DNA from: Pseudomonas moorei
Lineage (GTDB): Bacteria > Pseudomonadota > Gammaproteobacteria > Pseudomonadales > Pseudomonadaceae
NCBI RefSeq assembly: GCF_008801475.1
Contig: NZ_VZPP01000004.1
Coordinates: 248,001-312,000, forward strand
DNA length: 64,000 nt
Direction: 5' to 3'
Both the position numbers and the translations under genes were made by a program. Below the pieces are notes generated by a model. It made no database searches. It saw only the letters and a program-made list of their open reading frames with translations, and had not been told where the DNA came from. Of this stretch, positions 16,584 through 25,583 are shown in pieces; within the stretch, counting starts at the first letter, position 1; the number at the start of each line of letters is the position of its first letter.

Positions 16584-18422
16584 ATGAGCCGCACGCCAAG
16601 CGACACGATCACCTGGGGCATGATGCTCCGCAAGCTGCCGACCATTGCCAAAGCCATTCCACGGGTGGTGAAGGGGATGAAGGTGGCTAACGTCAAGGAC
16701 CCGACCCAAGCGTGTGGCCTGGGCTGGAGTTTCGAACAAGCCACCTTGCGCAATCCCCAGGGCCCGGCCTTGCTGTTCGGCGAGGTGGTGCTGACTTATG
16801 CACAGGTCAACGAGTGGGCCAATCGCATCGCCCATCACTTGATCGCCCAAGGCATCGGCAAGGGCGATGTGGTGGCGTTATTCATCGAGAACCGTCCGGA
16901 GCTGCTGGTGACGATATTGGCGGTGGCCAAGGTCGGTGCGATCAGCGCCTTGCTCAATACCTCGCAGACCCGCGATACCCTGGTGCATAGCCTGAATCTG
17001 GTCGCGCCGGCGGCCATCGTCGTCGGCGAAGAATTGGTCGCGGCGTATTTGGCGGTGCGCGAGCGGGTTTCGATTGCGCGGCTTCGTACCTGGTTTGTCG
17101 CTGATCGGGATACCTACAGCCATCCTGGCATTGCTCCCGAGGGTTTCATCAACCTGATGACCGCCAGCATCGACAGCCCCGGCGACAACCCCGTCAGCAC
17201 TCAGCAGGTGTTTTTCGACGACCCCTGTTTCTATATCTACACCTCGGGCACCACCGGGCTGCCCAAGGCCGGGGTGTTCAAGCATGGGCGCTGGATGCGC
17301 AGCTCGGCGAGCTTCGGCATGATCGCGCTGGATATGCGCCCGGACGATATCGTCTATTGCAGCTTGCCGCTCTATCACGCCACCGGGCTTTGTGTGTGCT
17401 GGGGCTCGGCCATCAGCGGTGCCTCGGGATTCGCCATCCGCCGCAAGTTCAGCGCCAGTCAGTTCTGGAACGATGTGCGCAAATACCGCGCGACCACCCT
17501 CGGTTACGTCGGCGAGTTGTGCCGTTATCTGGTCGATCAACCGCGCAGTGCCGACGACCGCAAGCACGCTGTCACCAAAATGATCGGCAATGGCCTGCGC
17601 CCTGGCGCATGGGGCGAATTCAAGACACGTTTCGGCGTGCGTCACATTTGCGAGCTGTACGCCGCCAGTGACGGCAACATCGGTTTCACCAACATTCTGA
17701 ATTTCGACAACACCGTCGGTTTTTCCCTGATGTCCTGGGAGTTGGCGGTTTACGATCACGACAGCGGCGCGCCGATTCGCCAGGCCAACGGCTTCATGCG
17801 CAAGGTCGGCAAGGGTGAGCAGGGTTTGTTGCTGGCCAAAATAGACGACAAGGCGCCGCTGGACGGTTACACCGATCCGCAAAAGACTGAAAAAGTCGTG
17901 CTCCACGACGTGTTCGTCAAAGGCGACCGCTACTTCAATACGGGCGATCTGCTGCGCAACATTGGGTTTGGCCATGCGCAGTTTGTTGATCGACTGGGCG
18001 ATACCTATCGCTGGAAGGGGGAAAACGTTTCGACCACCGAGGTCGAGAACATCCTCCTGCGACACCCGCAAATCTCCGAAGCCGTGGCCTATGGCGTGGA
18101 AGTCCGTGATACCAATGGTCGCGCCGGGATGGCCGCCATCACGCCGGCCGAATCCCTGGCCACCCTGGATTTCACCGAACTGCTGGCCTTTGCCCGGCAA
18201 CAGATGCCGGCCTACGCCGTGCCGTTATTCCTGCGGGTGAAAGTGAAAATGGAGACCACCGGGACGTTCAAATACCAGAAAACCCGGCTCAAGGATGAAG
18301 CGTTCGACCCGACCCGGACCGGCGCTGACCCGATCTACGCCTGGCTGCCGGGAACCGAAACGTACGTGCAGGTGACCGAGCAGGTGCTAAAGGATATTCA
18401 CGGCGGTCGATATCGATATTGA
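16584..18422 (+). CDS. Long-chain acyl-CoA synthetase (FadD/FATP-like)
   Basis: ANL-superfamily enzyme of 612 residues that should activate long or very-long-chain fatty acids to acyl-CoA at the inner membrane. The AMP-binding motif is YIYTSGTTGLPKAG; later motifs are YFNTGDLL and DRLGDTYRWKGENVSTTEVE, the latter typical of the FATP/VLACS branch rather than canonical E. coli FadD. GGGAG ribosome site 5-6 nt before the ATG. Single-gene unit; an AT-rich palindrome lies upstream. Chain-length specificity is unknown. Confidence 0.9.
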   Translation: MSRTPSDTITWGMMLRKLPTIAKAIPRVVKGMKVANVKDPTQACGLGWSFEQATLRNPQGPALLFGEVVLTYAQVNEWANRIAHHLIAQGIGKGDVVALFIENRPELLVTILAVAKVGAISALLNTSQTRDTLVHSLNLVAPAAIVVGEELVAAYLAVRERVSIARLRTWFVADRDTYSHPGIAPEGFINLMTASIDSPGDNPVSTQQVFFDDPCFYIYTSGTTGLPKAGVFKHGRWMRSSASFGMIALDMRPDDIVYCSLPLYHATGLCVCWGSAISGASGFAIRRKFSASQFWNDVRKYRATTLGYVGELCRYLVDQPRSADDRKHAVTKMIGNGLRPGAWGEFKTRFGVRHICELYAASDGNIGFTNILNFDNTVGFSLMSWELAVYDHDSGAPIRQANGFMRKVGKGEQGLLLAKIDDKAPLDGYTDPQKTEKVVLHDVFVKGDRYFNTGDLLRNIGFGHAQFVDRLGDTYRWKGENVSTTEVENILLRHPQISEAVAYGVEVRDTNGRAGMAAITPAESLATLDFTELLAFARQQMPAYAVPLFLRVKVKMETTGTFKYQKTRLKDEAFDPTRTGADPIYAWLPGTETYVQVTEQVLKDIHGGRYRY

Positions 18423-18518
18423 GTGTGCCTATGGCCCCGTTTCAGAAAAAAGAAGTGACAGTGCCGGGGCTGCTCGGGAAACTGTCGGCTTTGCGAATAA
18501 CTGAAAGTGGAGCGTTCA

Positions 18519-19037
18519 ATGTCCGACAAAAGCCGCCAGATGACCCCCGAAGAAGCGGCCGAATTTGCCGAGCAGGTATTCAACAAGGCACGCGAGGGCG
18601 ATGCGGCCATGATGGCTGCGCTGCTGACCAAGGGCCTGCCGCCGAACCTGCGCAATCACAAGGGCGACACCTTGCTGATGCTCGCCGCTTACCATGGTCA
18701 TCTGGACACGGTAAAAGTCTTGCTCGAACACAAGGCCGATCCGGAAATCCGCAACGACAACGGCCAGAGCCCGATTGCCGGTGCCGCCTTCAAGGGTGAC
18801 CTGGCAGTAGTCACGGCGTTGGTGGAAGGTGGGGCGCAAGTCGAAGGCTCGTCTTTCGATGGTCGTACCGCGCTGATGATGGCGGCGATGTTCAACCGCG
18901 TCGCCATCGTCGACTACCTGATCAGCAAGGGTGCCGATCCGAAAGCCAAGGACGCCAATGGCATCACCGCGCTGGAGGCCGCCAGGACCATGGGGGCGGT
19001 TGATACCGTTGCGCAACTGGAAAAACTGCCGGGCTGA
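18519..19037 (+). CDS. Ankyrin-repeat protein
   Basis: 172 residues with four to five ankyrin repeats, for example HKGDTLLMLAAYHGHLDTVK, NDNGQSPIAGAAFKGDLAVV and SSFDGRTALMMAAMFNRVAI. The N-terminal MSDKSRQMTPEEAAEFAEQV is a helical cap. No signal peptide, so a cytosolic protein-interaction scaffold is likely. The ATG was preferred to a GTG four codons upstream because the GTGGAGCG containing that GTG serves as ribosome site. Partner unknown; unlike ankB of P. aeruginosa, it is not next to a catalase gene here. Confidence 0.88.
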   Translation: MSDKSRQMTPEEAAEFAEQVFNKAREGDAAMMAALLTKGLPPNLRNHKGDTLLMLAAYHGHLDTVKVLLEHKADPEIRNDNGQSPIAGAAFKGDLAVVTALVEGGAQVEGSSFDGRTALMMAAMFNRVAIVDYLISKGADPKAKDANGITALEAARTMGAVDTVAQLEKLPG

Positions 19038-19048
19038 CGCTGTACTTC

Positions 19049-19078
19049 TGTGGCGAGGGAGCCAGTTCCCTCGCCACA
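19049..19078. repeat. Single REP hairpin (TGTGGCGAGGGAGC type)
   Basis: TGTGGCGAGGGA and TCCCTCGCCACA arms; one palindrome only, just after the ankyrin gene. Confidence 0.8.
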
Positions 19079-19141
19079 CTGTCATCTTGAATGCGTTATC
19101 CTTCGCGCCCTCAAAATTCCCTCGCTACAGGATCTGCCCCC

Positions 19142-19672
19142 ATGAAAGCCGCACTCGTCGAACTCATCAGCAAAATCAGCTCCGGGTGCATGGGCGATGA
19201 CGAAATCCTCAAGGTCGCTGACGAGGCGGCCCAGGCATACGCGGACCCAGAGGCTTTTCTGGCGGCCAACCCTGACATCAATTACGACGACACCTTCCCG
19301 ATCCCGCTGGGCGAATGGGTAGTGGTCGGCAGCCTGCCGGAGACCGTGCTGTTCCAGGCCGACACCTACATGGACCTGTTTGCGCAGATCGTTGCCTCCT
19401 TCGGGCCGGGTGTCGAATTCAATCTCAAGCCCAAACAACTGGCCAAGACTGAAGTCCTGACCGCGCTCAATCGCATCCAGGTGCAAATGAGCAGCCTGAA
19501 CAAGGAAAACGGTGGCTATGTGCTGATGAACTTCAGCCAGTTGCTCGACGACGAACTGCAAGTGGTGCTGGTCTATGGCAACGACGTGCCTCGGGTGCTT
19601 GAGTTGTGCGCCGAAGTGGGAATCGCCGCTGCACCGTCCCTGGAAGCCTTGAAAGTCGCCATCCACGTCTGA
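19142..19672 (+). CDS. Conserved hypothetical protein
   Basis: 176 residues, acidic, no signal peptide or membrane helix. Begins MKAALVELISKISSGCMGDD; mixed alpha/beta composition with a hydrophobic core segment EWVVVGSLPETVLFQ and an asymmetric C-terminal half (VLVYGNDVPRVLELCAEVG). I do not recognise a family. The ATG follows a short leader and is favoured over an upstream in-frame start that overlaps non-conserved sequence. Confidence 0.7.
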   Translation: MKAALVELISKISSGCMGDDEILKVADEAAQAYADPEAFLAANPDINYDDTFPIPLGEWVVVGSLPETVLFQADTYMDLFAQIVASFGPGVEFNLKPKQLAKTEVLTALNRIQVQMSSLNKENGGYVLMNFSQLLDDELQVVLVYGNDVPRVLELCAEVGIAAAPSLEALKVAIHV

Positions 19673-19755
19673 AACGCCAAAGCTGTCAATAAAAACGGAA
19701 CCCTGGCCTTGGGCAGCTATCCTAAGAGGGCCAATCACTCTTCAGGAGCGTCACC

Positions 19756-19947
19756 ATGGGTTCCACGTTCAACAGCCTGGTAGGCCTGATCATCCTTGCC
19801 CTGGACATCTGGGCCATCATCAACGTACTGAAAAGTGGCGCCGAAACCGGGATGAAAGTCCTCTGGGTGCTGTTGATCCTGTTGCTGCCGGTTTTGGGGC
19901 TGATCATCTGGGCGATCGCCGGGCCACGGGGAAACGTACGGCTCTGA
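19756..19947 (+). CDS. PLDc_N-type two-helix membrane protein
   Basis: 63 residues with two hydrophobic helices, containing LVGLIILALDIWAIINVLKS and the LWVLLILLLPVLGLIIWAIA segment with the following GPR, the pattern of the phospholipase D N-terminal (PLDc_N) domain found alone in many small membrane proteins. AGGAG ribosome site. Function unknown. Confidence 0.88.
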   Translation: MGSTFNSLVGLIILALDIWAIINVLKSGAETGMKVLWVLLILLLPVLGLIIWAIAGPRGNVRL

Positions 19948-19962
19948 CGAGCGCCACATTTC

Positions 19963-19990
19963 CCTGTGGGAGCGTGGCTTGCCCGCGATG
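19963..19990. repeat. Single REP palindrome
   Basis: CCTGTGGGAGCGTGGCTTGCCCGCGATG; no convincing inverse partner nearby. Confidence 0.7.
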
Positions 19991-20181
19991 CAGGCACCGC
20001 GGTCTGTGAGTCACACCGCGGCGACCCTGGCGCGGGCATTCTGGCGAGCCATCGAGTGAGGTTCGACCTGTCATCTTCCGCGACGTAAAATGCGCGCCTT
20101 TCCCGGGCAATCGAGCCGATCGATTGGCCATCATGCGCGGGTAACCGTCCGTTGCCATCCGCAATCATCGGAGCGCTTCCC

Positions 20182-21057
20182 ATGAGCACCACCCCGACCA
20201 ACGACTACCTGGAAACCCTCTACGAAGGCTATGGCCAGCGCTTTCGCATGGAAAAACTGCTGTACGAAGTTCGCACCGAACACCAGCACCTGGTGATTTT
20301 CGAGAACCCGCGCATGGGCCGGGTCATGGCGCTGGACGGCGTGATCCAGACCACCGAAGCCGACGAATTCATCTACCACGAAATGCTCACCCACGTGCCG
20401 ATCCTCGCCCATGGCACCGCCAAGCGCGTGTTGATCATCGGTGGTGGTGACGGCGGCATGTTGCGTGAAGTGGCCAGGCACCGCAGCGTCGAGCACATCA
20501 CCATGGTCGAGATCGACGGTACCGTGGTCGACATGTGCAAGGAGTTCCTGCCGAATCACTCCAAGGGCGCGTTCGACGATCCACGCCTGAACCTGGTCAT
20601 CGACGATGGCATGCGTTTCGTCGCCACCACCACTGAAAAGTTCGACGTGATCATTTCCGACTCCACCGACCCGATCGGGCCAGGCGAAGTGCTGTTTTCG
20701 GAAAACTTCTATCAGGCCTGTCACCGCTGCCTGAACGAAGGCGGCATCCTGGTCACGCAGAACGGCACGCCGTTCATGCAGATCGAGGAAGTCAAAACCA
20801 CCGCCGGTCGCCTGCGCAGCCTGTTCCCGGACTGGCACTTCTATCAGGCCGCCGTGCCGACTTACATCGGCGGGGCGATGACCTTCGCCTGGGGCGCGAC
20901 CAATACCGCTTATCGCAAATTGTCCCGCGAAACCCTGCAACAGCGTTTTGCCGGCAGTGGCATCATCACCCGCTACTACAATCCGGAAATCCACATCGGC
21001 GCCTTTGCCTTGCCGCAATACGTATTGCAGGCGGTGAACAAGCCCAGCAACGACTGA
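20182..21057 (+). CDS. speE: Spermidine synthase (polyamine aminopropyltransferase)
   Basis: Transfers the aminopropyl group of decarboxylated SAM to putrescine; its by-product methylthioadenosine is the feedstock of the mtn genes 5 kb upstream. 291 residues. SpeE features: [14 protein letters not shown], the dcSAM-binding [27 protein letters not shown] and [12 protein letters not shown]. The ATG has a GGAG site about 9 nt upstream. Monocistronic between REP-like repeats. Confidence 0.95.
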   Translation: MSTTPTNDYLETLYEGYGQRFRMEKLLYEVRTEHQHLVIFENPRMGRVMALDGVIQTTEADEFIYHEMLTHVPILAHGTAKRVLIIGGGDGGMLREVARHRSVEHITMVEIDGTVVDMCKEFLPNHSKGAFDDPRLNLVIDDGMRFVATTTEKFDVIISDSTDPIGPGEVLFSENFYQACHRCLNEGGILVTQNGTPFMQIEEVKTTAGRLRSLFPDWHFYQAAVPTYIGGAMTFAWGATNTAYRKLSRETLQQRFAGSGIITRYYNPEIHIGAFALPQYVLQAVNKPSND

Positions 21058-21068
21058 TGATGCACTCA

Positions 21069-21096
21069 TGCAGGAGTGAGCAAGCTTGCTCCTGCA
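21069..21096. repeat. REP-like hairpin after speE
   Basis: TGCAGGAG and CTCCTGCA arms around an AAGCTT core. It may also act as an mRNA-stabilising 3' hairpin. Confidence 0.7.
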
Positions 21097-21187
21097 GATC
21101 GATCGTGTGGATTGGCGGAACGATTAGCCAGCTATCAAGGTCGAGATGGATAGAGGCCCATCCATGGGTTTTATCGAGGAGGCACTG

Positions 21188-21421
21188 ATGCAAAAGTGGA
21201 AAATCACTTTCGTGGATGATCACGGTGAAACTGTCGACGAAGTCTTTGAGTGCGACGAGTGCCCGGATAACGAACACGCGGCCAAACTCATCAAGGCCCG
21301 GTTGCTCCCCGTCGCCGCCGAACTGGATCTGAACGATTTGGAAGGGCGAACCGCCGATGCGACTGTCAAAAGTCTCAGGGCCCAGAACAGCATTCAAATC
21401 CTCGGCATCACGCCAATCTGA
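21188..21421 (+). CDS. Small hypothetical protein
   Basis: 77 residues, starting MQKWKITFVDDHGETVDEVF, acidic with a single CDEC pair and no membrane segment. GAGGAG lies 7 nt before the chosen ATG, a strong start that excludes the longer open frame. Family not recognised. Confidence 0.7.
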   Translation: MQKWKITFVDDHGETVDEVFECDECPDNEHAAKLIKARLLPVAAELDLNDLEGRTADATVKSLRAQNSIQILGITPI

Positions 21422-21632
21422 ATATCTCCTGTCACATTCTCAACCAGGCCTTGGCAGCGGCTCTATCTTGGGGCTAATCTGCAAGCGAGATCAGCGAATG
21501 GATCGCTAAGGTCTGGTCTTGTCAGCTCCATGCTTGTTTCCCGTCGGCACACCGGATGCCGTCGTTCGCACCGTTCGGTTGCGCACGCTGGGAGTACGGA
21601 AAGTCTATCCATCAGTTTGAGGAGGACGTTTC

Positions 21633-21974
21633 ATGAGCACAGCCTATCAAGAAGATATCAGCAGCAGCGTTCTGCGCCGCATGAAAGAAGGCGGTTTCGA
21701 CTTTTCACGGTTCCATCCCATCGAGTTCTACGCCATTTTCCCGGACGAGGAGCGGGCACGCAGGGCGGCAGGTCATTACCGTGGTGAATCCCTGAATGCG
21801 CAAATCAGTGTGCGCGATGACGGCGCATGGGCACTTGAACTGAGCAAGGTCATGTACGCCACTTACGATGACATCGGCGATTTCGAACAGGGTTTCGAAG
21901 CTGTGGTCGAGCCATTGGGCGGCATCATTGAAGGCTGGGGTGTCAAACAGGAGGTACGAGGGCGACTCGCATAA
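21633..21974 (+). CDS. rraB: Ribonuclease E regulator RraB
   Basis: 113-residue RraB-family protein (regulator of RNase E activity B), which in gamma-proteobacteria binds the RNase E scaffold and changes mRNA turnover. Visible: a small ferredoxin-like domain with FHPIEFYAIFPDEERARRAA and GFEAVVEPLGGIIEGWGVKQ. An AGGAGG ribosome site precedes the ATG. RraA is also encoded in this window, at 62.6 kb. Confidence 0.85.
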   Translation: MSTAYQEDISSSVLRRMKEGGFDFSRFHPIEFYAIFPDEERARRAAGHYRGESLNAQISVRDDGAWALELSKVMYATYDDIGDFEQGFEAVVEPLGGIIEGWGVKQEVRGRLA

Positions 21975-22220
21975 GCTTATGAACAGCAGCAAGCATCACT
22001 AACGGCTGACCCTCGGGTTGGCCGTTTTCGTTTGAGCGGATCGGAAGTTGAATACAAGGCGCTACGGTGCGGCGATCCGACTTGCCAGCGAAGGCGTCCC
22101 CGAGCGCACCACATGACTAAAAACCACTTCACCGACAAGCCGCAACCAACAGACTATGCTGGTGACAGGCGCCAACAGCGCCTTGCAATGAAGCGGAGGC
22201 GATCGGGTTGGGGCATTTGC

Positions 22221-22237
22221 CGCACAGGATTGGTGCG
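22221..22237 (+). promoter_or_regulatory. NtrC-like enhancer site
   Basis: CGCACAGGATTGGTGCG, compared with NtrC TGCACC-N5-GGTGCA: correct 17-bp length and dyad, three mismatches. It lies about 85 bp upstream of the predicted transcription start. Confidence 0.45.
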
Positions 22238-22268
22238 GTGCGTGCGGGGTGATTATCCAACTGATTGA

Positions 22269-22281
22269 TATCAAAGCGTTT
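22269..22281 (+). promoter_or_regulatory. IHF site candidate
   Basis: TATCAAAGCGTTT, 12 of 13 positions of WATCAANNNNTTR, between the NtrC-like site and the sigma54 promoter where a DNA bend is expected. Confidence 0.45.
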
Positions 22282-22288
22282 CTGCCGA

Positions 22289-22303
22289 TGGCACGGGCCT
22301 TGC
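22289..22303 (+). promoter_or_regulatory. Sigma54 promoter
   Basis: TGGCACGGGCCTTGC matches the TGGCACG-N4-TTGC consensus at every fixed position, with correct GG/GC spacing. Predicted start near 22315, giving a short leader to the ATG of the ATP-grasp gene. Confidence 0.75.
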
Positions 22304-22338
22304 GAAGGCCTGTATGTCCGGGTGACAAGGAGTACGGC

Positions 22339-23748
22339 ATGATCCGCACCTATTTTGATGAGATGTACGATGCCGGCGGCCAGGTCCGCCCGCATTATCG
22401 GGAGTTTGCCCGTTGGCTGGCCGAAACGCCTGACGAGCTTTTGGCACAACGGCGACGCGAGGCCGATCTGTTGTTTCATCGCGCCGGGATTACTTTCACG
22501 CTCTACGGTGATGAGCAAGGGACAGAGCGACTGATTCCCTTCGACACCATCCCCCGCAGCATTCCCGCCAGTGAATGGCGCATTGTCGAGCGCGGCTGCA
22601 TCCAGCGGGTCAAGGCGTTGAACATGTTTCTCGCCGACCTCTATCACGAGCAACGCATCATCAAGGCCGGCATCATTCCGGCCGAGCAGGTGCTGGCCAA
22701 CGAGCAATACCAGTTGGCAATGCAAGGGCTGGATCTGCACCGCGATATCTACTCGCATATCTCGGGCGTCGATCTGGTGCGCGATGGCGATGGCACGTAC
22801 TACGTGCTCGAAGACAACCTGCGTACGCCGAGTGGCGTCAGCTACATGCTCGAAGACCGCAAGATGATGATGCGGCTGTTCCCCGAACTGTTCGCGGCGC
22901 AACGCATCGCCCCCATCGACCACTACCCGAACCTGCTGCTCGATACCCTGAAAAGCTCCAGCCCGATCGACAACCCGAGCGTCGTGGTGCTGACGCCGGG
23001 GCGCTTCAACAGCGCGTTTTTCGAACATGCGTTCCTCGCGCGGGAAATGGGCGTGGAACTGGTGGAGGGCGCGGACCTGTTCGTGCGTGACGACAAGGTG
23101 TTCATGCGCACCACTGACGGGCCAAAAGCCGTCGATGTGATCTACCGCCGCCTCGACGACGCCTTCCTCGACCCGCTGGCATTCAATCCGGACTCGATGC
23201 TCGGCGTGCCAGGGCTGCTGTCGTCGTACCGATCCGGCAATGTCGTGTTGGCCAATGCCATCGGCACCGGGGTGGCGGACGACAAGTCGGTGTACCCGTT
23301 CGTTACCGACATGATTCGTTTCTATCTGGATGAAGAGCCAATCCTGAAGAACGTACCAACCTGGCAGTGCCGTAATCCCTCGGAACTTTCCCACGTACTG
23401 GCCCATTTGCCGGAACTGGTGGTCAAGGAAACCCAGGGCTCCGGCGGCTACGGAATGCTGGTGGGGCCGGCGGCGACGGCGGCGGAAATCGAAGCCTTCC
23501 GCGCGCGGATCATTGCCAAGCCCCATGCCTATATCGCGCAACCGACGCTGTCGTTGTCGACCTGTCCGACCTTTGTCGAAAGCGGCATCGCGCCACGCCA
23601 CATCGACCTGCGTCCGTTTGTATTGTCTGGTCGCGAAACCCGGGTCGTGCCCGGTGGTTTGACCCGTGTCGCCCTGCGCGAAGGCTCCCTGGTGGTGAAC
23701 TCCTCCCAGGGCGGCGGAACCAAGGACACCTGGGTGGTCGAGGATTGA
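22339..23748 (+). CDS. Circularly permuted ATP-grasp protein
   Basis: 469-residue circularly permuted ATP-grasp protein (CP_ATPgrasp type, formerly DUF404/DUF407). ATP-grasp enzymes join a carboxylate to an amine via acyl phosphate, so peptide-like bond formation is expected. Conserved segments: YYVLEDNLRTPSGVSYMLED, DVIYRRLDDAFLDPL and VVKETQGSGGYGMLVGP, the last resembling the ATP-binding loop. AAGGAG ribosome site. First gene of an operon with an alpha-E protein and a transglutaminase, a conserved trio; cytosolic. Substrate and product unknown. Driven by the sigma54 promoter above. Confidence 0.92.
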   Translation: MIRTYFDEMYDAGGQVRPHYREFARWLAETPDELLAQRRREADLLFHRAGITFTLYGDEQGTERLIPFDTIPRSIPASEWRIVERGCIQRVKALNMFLADLYHEQRIIKAGIIPAEQVLANEQYQLAMQGLDLHRDIYSHISGVDLVRDGDGTYYVLEDNLRTPSGVSYMLEDRKMMMRLFPELFAAQRIAPIDHYPNLLLDTLKSSSPIDNPSVVVLTPGRFNSAFFEHAFLAREMGVELVEGADLFVRDDKVFMRTTDGPKAVDVIYRRLDDAFLDPLAFNPDSMLGVPGLLSSYRSGNVVLANAIGTGVADDKSVYPFVTDMIRFYLDEEPILKNVPTWQCRNPSELSHVLAHLPELVVKETQGSGGYGMLVGPAATAAEIEAFRARIIAKPHAYIAQPTLSLSTCPTFVESGIAPRHIDLRPFVLSGRETRVVPGGLTRVALREGSLVVNSSQGGGTKDTWVVED

Positions 23749-23760
23749 AGGAAGCCTGTC

Positions 23761-24711
23761 ATGTTAAGTAGAACTGCCTCGGATCTGTATTGGATGTCGC
23801 GTTACCTGGAGCGGGCGGAAAACCTCGCACGGATGCTCGACATCAGTTATTCGCTGTCGCTGATGCCACAGGATGGACGCGGTGACGGCCTGCACGAACT
23901 GGCCATGCCGCTGCTGATCACCGGCACCCTGGATGATTACCTCGAACGCCACGGCGAATTGCACGCCGAACGACTGCTGCATTTTTTCGCCCTGGATGCG
24001 GCCAATCCGGCCAGCATCTACAGTTGCCTCGGTGCCGCGCGGGCCAGTGCCCACGCGGTACGTGGCCGAATCACCGCTGACATGTGGGAAAACATCAACG
24101 CGACCTGGCTGGAAATTCGCGGTATTGCCGAGCAAGGCTTGAGTCGCTACGGCATGAGCCGTTTCTGCGAGTGGATCAAGGAACGTTCCCACCTGTTTCG
24201 GGGCGCGTCCTACGGCACGATCATGCGTAACGATGCGTTCCGCTTCATTCGCCTGGGGACCTTCATCGAGCGCGCCGACAACACGCTGCGCCTGCTCGAT
24301 GCCCGCTACGAGATGGCGGGTGATCAGGCCGAAGCGGTCAGCGATGGCACGGCCCACGCGTACTACCAGTGGAGTGCCTTGCTGCGGGCCTTGTCGTCAT
24401 TCGAGGCCTACACCGAAATTTATCGCGACGCCCCCGGCGCCCGGCATGTGGCCGAGTTGCTGTTGCTGCGGGCGGATGTGCCGCGCTCCCTGCGGGCGTG
24501 CACCGAAGAAATCGACCAGATCCTTGCCCAGTTGCCAGGGGCCAACGGTCGTCCCGCGCAGCGCCTGGCTGCGGAAATGGACGCGCGACTGCGCTACACC
24601 GGCATCAACGAAATTCTCAACGAAGGCCTGCACGCCTGGCTCACCGAGTTCATCCCACTGGTGCGCCAGCTGGGTAACGCGATTCACAGTTCTTATCTGG
24701 AGGCGGCATGA
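23761..24711 (+). CDS. Alpha-E domain protein
   Basis: 316-residue all-helical alpha-E domain protein, named for conserved E-R pairs seen here as SRYLERAENLARMLD and FIERADNTLRLLD. It begins MLSRTASDLYWMSRYLERAE, the family hallmark. No catalytic function is established; it always accompanies the circularly permuted ATP-grasp protein and a transglutaminase. Starts 12 nt after the ATP-grasp gene and overlaps the next by 4 nt (ATGA), so the three are translationally coupled. Confidence 0.92.
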   Translation: MLSRTASDLYWMSRYLERAENLARMLDISYSLSLMPQDGRGDGLHELAMPLLITGTLDDYLERHGELHAERLLHFFALDAANPASIYSCLGAARASAHAVRGRITADMWENINATWLEIRGIAEQGLSRYGMSRFCEWIKERSHLFRGASYGTIMRNDAFRFIRLGTFIERADNTLRLLDARYEMAGDQAEAVSDGTAHAYYQWSALLRALSSFEAYTEIYRDAPGARHVAELLLLRADVPRSLRACTEEIDQILAQLPGANGRPAQRLAAEMDARLRYTGINEILNEGLHAWLTEFIPLVRQLGNAIHSSYLEAA

Positions 24712-25523
24712 GACTTTCGATTAGCCACGAGACCACCTATCACTACGAAGATCAGGTGCGGGCGAGCATCCAGTACCTGCGACTGACCCCCCATGACAGC
24801 GAGCGTCAGCACGTGCTCAGTTGGCAGCTTGACCTGCCGCGGCCGGTGCGCGCGCAACTCGATCCGTTCGGCAACATCCTGCACGTGCTGACGATGGACG
24901 AACCGCACGAAGCGATCATCATCGGCGCCCGTGGTCAGGTCGACATCGACGAGTTGCGCGAAGCCGAGCACGAAAGCCAGTCAGCGCTGCCGTTCGTGCG
25001 CTTCACGCGCCTGACCGAAGCCGACGCAGCCCTGCGCGCGTTTGCCGAAAAGGAGTGCAAGCAACGTCGGGATCGCACGGCGCTGATCGACTTGATGCAT
25101 GGCCTGAACCAGCACATGACCTACACGCCAGGCGCCACCGAAGTGGACACCAGCGCGGCCCAGGCCTTCGCGGGTCGTTCGGGCGTGTGCCAGGACCACA
25201 CCCACGCGTTCCTCGCCTGTGCCCGCAGCCTGGGGATTCCGGCGCGGTATGTCTCGGGCTACCTGTACAGCGAAAACAGCGAACACCTGGCCAGCCATGC
25301 CTGGGCCGAAGCCTGGCTCGATGACGGCTGGTACAGTTTTGACGTGACCAATGAACTGGCCCGGCCTGAGCGCCACTTGAAACTGGCGGTGGGCCTGGAT
25401 TATCTGGATGCGTGCCCGGTGCGCGGGATGCGCCGTGGCGGCGGCTGTGAACAGATGCATGCCAAGGTGTTTGTTTCACCGACGCCGGTGCTGGCGCCGG
25501 TTATCTCAGTGCAACAACAATAA
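24708..25523 (+). CDS. Transglutaminase-like cysteine protease
   Basis: 271 residues: an N-terminal beta domain (bacterial transglutaminase-like N) and a papain-like transglutaminase core with an intact triad: Cys161 in GRSGVCQDHTHAF, His198 in ASHAWAEAW and Asp212 in WYSFDVTNE. It has no signal peptide, so it should act in the cytosol as a peptidase or amide exchanger. Third gene of the ATP-grasp/alpha-E operon; pairing of a peptide-forming and a peptide-cleaving enzyme suggests a cycle on one peptide-like compound. That role is inference. Confidence 0.92.
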   Translation: MRLSISHETTYHYEDQVRASIQYLRLTPHDSERQHVLSWQLDLPRPVRAQLDPFGNILHVLTMDEPHEAIIIGARGQVDIDELREAEHESQSALPFVRFTRLTEADAALRAFAEKECKQRRDRTALIDLMHGLNQHMTYTPGATEVDTSAAQAFAGRSGVCQDHTHAFLACARSLGIPARYVSGYLYSENSEHLASHAWAEAWLDDGWYSFDVTNELARPERHLKLAVGLDYLDACPVRGMRRGGGCEQMHAKVFVSPTPVLAPVISVQQQ

Positions 25524-25543
25524 ATAGCAACAGCGCACATCTC

Positions 25544-25571
25544 TGTAGGAGCTGGCTTGCCAGCTCCTACA
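25544..25571. repeat. Near-perfect REP hairpin
   Basis: 13-bp arms TGTAGGAGCTGGC and GCCAGCTCCTACA with a 2-nt loop, between convergent genes; could act as a transcript 3' end for either. Confidence 0.85.
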
Positions 25572-25583
25572 AGGGGAATGTGA

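Larger units (their letters stand above)
21975..22338. other. Intergenic region with putative NtrC-IHF-sigma54 promoter
   Basis: 364 bp without a gene. The left part has a degenerate REP half (CTTGCCAGCGAAGGCGTC near 22081). The right part carries the three regulatory elements listed separately, upstream of the ATP-grasp gene. Confidence 0.7.

Noticed and set aside
16358..16753. 131-codon minus-strand frame overlapping the acyl-CoA synthetase start
   Set aside because: It overlaps a well-supported gene start and AT-rich regulatory DNA and shows no domain.
22206..22222. TTGGGGCATTTGC as a second sigma54 promoter
   Set aside because: The GG to GC spacing is wrong; the element at 22289 fits the consensus exactly.
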